A DNA stretch of 14,863 bases from assembly GCA_900752535.1 (NCBI GenBank), contig CAADVV010000198.1, forward strand, positions 1 through 14,863. The letters run 5' to 3'. Position numbers and translations under genes: made by a program. Position 1 is the stretch's first letter; the number at the start of each line of letters is the position of its first letter. Positions 14,336 to 14,863 of this stretch are shown here, one piece after another. Below the pieces are notes generated by a model, which did not search any database, was not told the DNA's origin, and saw only the letters and a program-made list of their open reading frames with translations. Origin of the DNA: Bacteroidales bacterium. Lineage in GTDB: Bacteria > Bacteroidota > Bacteroidia > Bacteroidales > Muribaculaceae.

Positions 14336-14635
14336 ATGTCAACCTTCAAATCGTCACTTAACTGGTGCCGGCGCTACATCTCGACAACGCTCGTGGTGTC
14401 AGTGGCCGTCATCACCTTTGTATTATTCTTCAACGACAACTCGGTGATGCGCACCTATGAGCACGAACAGGAGATAGAACGCCTGCAGGCCGAGATACGC
14501 GACAACACCGACACTCTCGAATATTATCGCCAGCTCAACGATCGTCTCGACACAGACCCACAGACGATGGAAAAGATTGTCCGCGAGCAATATCATATGC
14601 AGCGTCCGGGCGAAGACGTTTATATATTTGAATAA
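14336..14635 (+). CDS. septum formation initiator (FtsB/DivIC-type) protein
   Basis: A 99-residue division protein. It has a short cytoplasmic start with basic residues (CRR), one membrane segment (about 15-33, ISTTLVVSVAVITFVLFF), a coiled-coil (about 42-70, EHEQEIERLQAEIRDNTDTL) and a C-terminal block EKIVREQYHMQRPGEDVYIFE. The last block matches the DivIC/FtsB pattern of R-E-x-Y-x-M-x-x-x-G-E. The protein would join the periplasmic FtsQ-FtsB-FtsL-like complex that activates septal wall synthesis. A membrane-protein gene follows 8 bases later. The exact FtsB versus DivIC name is not resolved, so no symbol is given. Confidence 0.9.
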   Translation: MSTFKSSLNWCRRYISTTLVVSVAVITFVLFFNDNSVMRTYEHEQEIERLQAEIRDNTDTLEYYRQLNDRLDTDPQTMEKIVREQYHMQRPGEDVYIFE

Positions 14636-14643
14636 AAAAAGAT

Positions 14644-14863
14644 ATGACACAACCAGACCGCCAACCGGCTACATGGATCGTACTACTCACCAACATCGGC
14701 ATGCTCACCGTGCTGGTGTCGGTGCCCCTGCCTCTCTTCCACACAGCCCTGTCAGCCGTCAAATGGATTATGGCCGCGGGAGCGCTTCTGCATCTGGCCG
14801 GACGAATACTGTCAATGAAGTATTTCAAGACTCTTGGTCTACGCCAGCGCCGTCTACACCACA
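14644..14863 (+). CDS. small membrane protein, N-terminal 73 residues (runs off right edge)
   Basis: The visible part begins MTQPDRQPATWIVLLTNIGM and has two hydrophobic segments (about 11-32 and 38-55) separated by a short loop, then a basic stretch (LGLRQRRLHH) that should face the cytoplasm. The ATG is 8 bases after the stop of the septum gene, so the two are co-transcribed. I do not recognise the family; the C-terminus is outside the window. A helper of division or of the envelope is possible from context only. Confidence 0.65.
   Translation, partial: MTQPDRQPATWIVLLTNIGMLTVLVSVPLPLFHTALSAVKWIMAAGALLHLAGRILSMKYFKTLGLRQRRLHH

Noticed and set aside
1..14863. Mobile elements, CRISPR arrays, tRNA or rRNA genes, toxin-antitoxin pairs
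   Set aside because: No transposase or integrase motifs, no direct-repeat arrays, no tRNA-like cloverleaf seen by eye; short tRNA-like folds cannot be fully excluded without a scan.

Overview
This window reads as chromosomal DNA from a Bacteroidota bacterium of the order Bacteroidales. The evidence is eight copies of the Bacteroidetes -7 promoter element TAnnTTTG, each just upstream of a gene; several protein types common in that order (DUF4834, DUF3332, the long form of PurM, the permease plus Fur pair); and lipoproteins with acidic residues after the lipidated cysteine. The moderately high GC content fits a Muribaculaceae-like gut commensal, but that family assignment is inference. Gene density is high, nothing looks like a prophage, transposon, CRISPR array or RNA gene, and no gap exceeds 180 bases.

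Bases 1-2000 hold a minus-strand operon for phosphatidylethanolamine synthesis: psd (TTG start), pssA, a DUF4834 membrane protein and the first third of a DUF2461 gene that runs off the left edge. Bases 2037-3545 hold ybaK (Cys-tRNA(Pro) deacylase) overlapping aroC (chorismate synthase, which lacks an internal block). Bases 3591-5400 hold a metal-efflux operon: an SO_0444/DUF318-type permease with a His/Cys-rich tail and a fused HMA domain, overlapping a Fur-family regulator. A 17-bp palindrome sits over its promoter and is the likely operator. Then follow a DUF3332 lipoprotein and, in another minus-strand unit, purM and an MltF-like lytic transglycosylase lipoprotein.

Bases 8728-9960 hold a divergent pair, a small exported YD-motif protein (minus) and an L,D-transpeptidase (plus), driven by back-to-back promoters whose -7 boxes form a 10-bp inverted repeat. 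A strong hairpin separates the transpeptidase from the convergent sigma-factor unit (an ECF-like sigma factor and an unrecognised 65-residue protein). On the other side of the sigma promoter a TonB-dependent receptor (GTG start) and a probable surface lipoprotein form a plus-strand unit, which looks like a two-gene uptake locus of unknown substrate. The right edge holds an FtsB/DivIC-type septum protein and the start of a small membrane protein.

Most of the window is ordinary housekeeping content. The parts that merit a second look are the palindromic operator and fused permease, the shortened AroC, the receptor/lipoprotein pair with an apparent internal repeat, the sigma factor with its tiny partner and ECF-like promoter, and the near-leaderless ybaK message.
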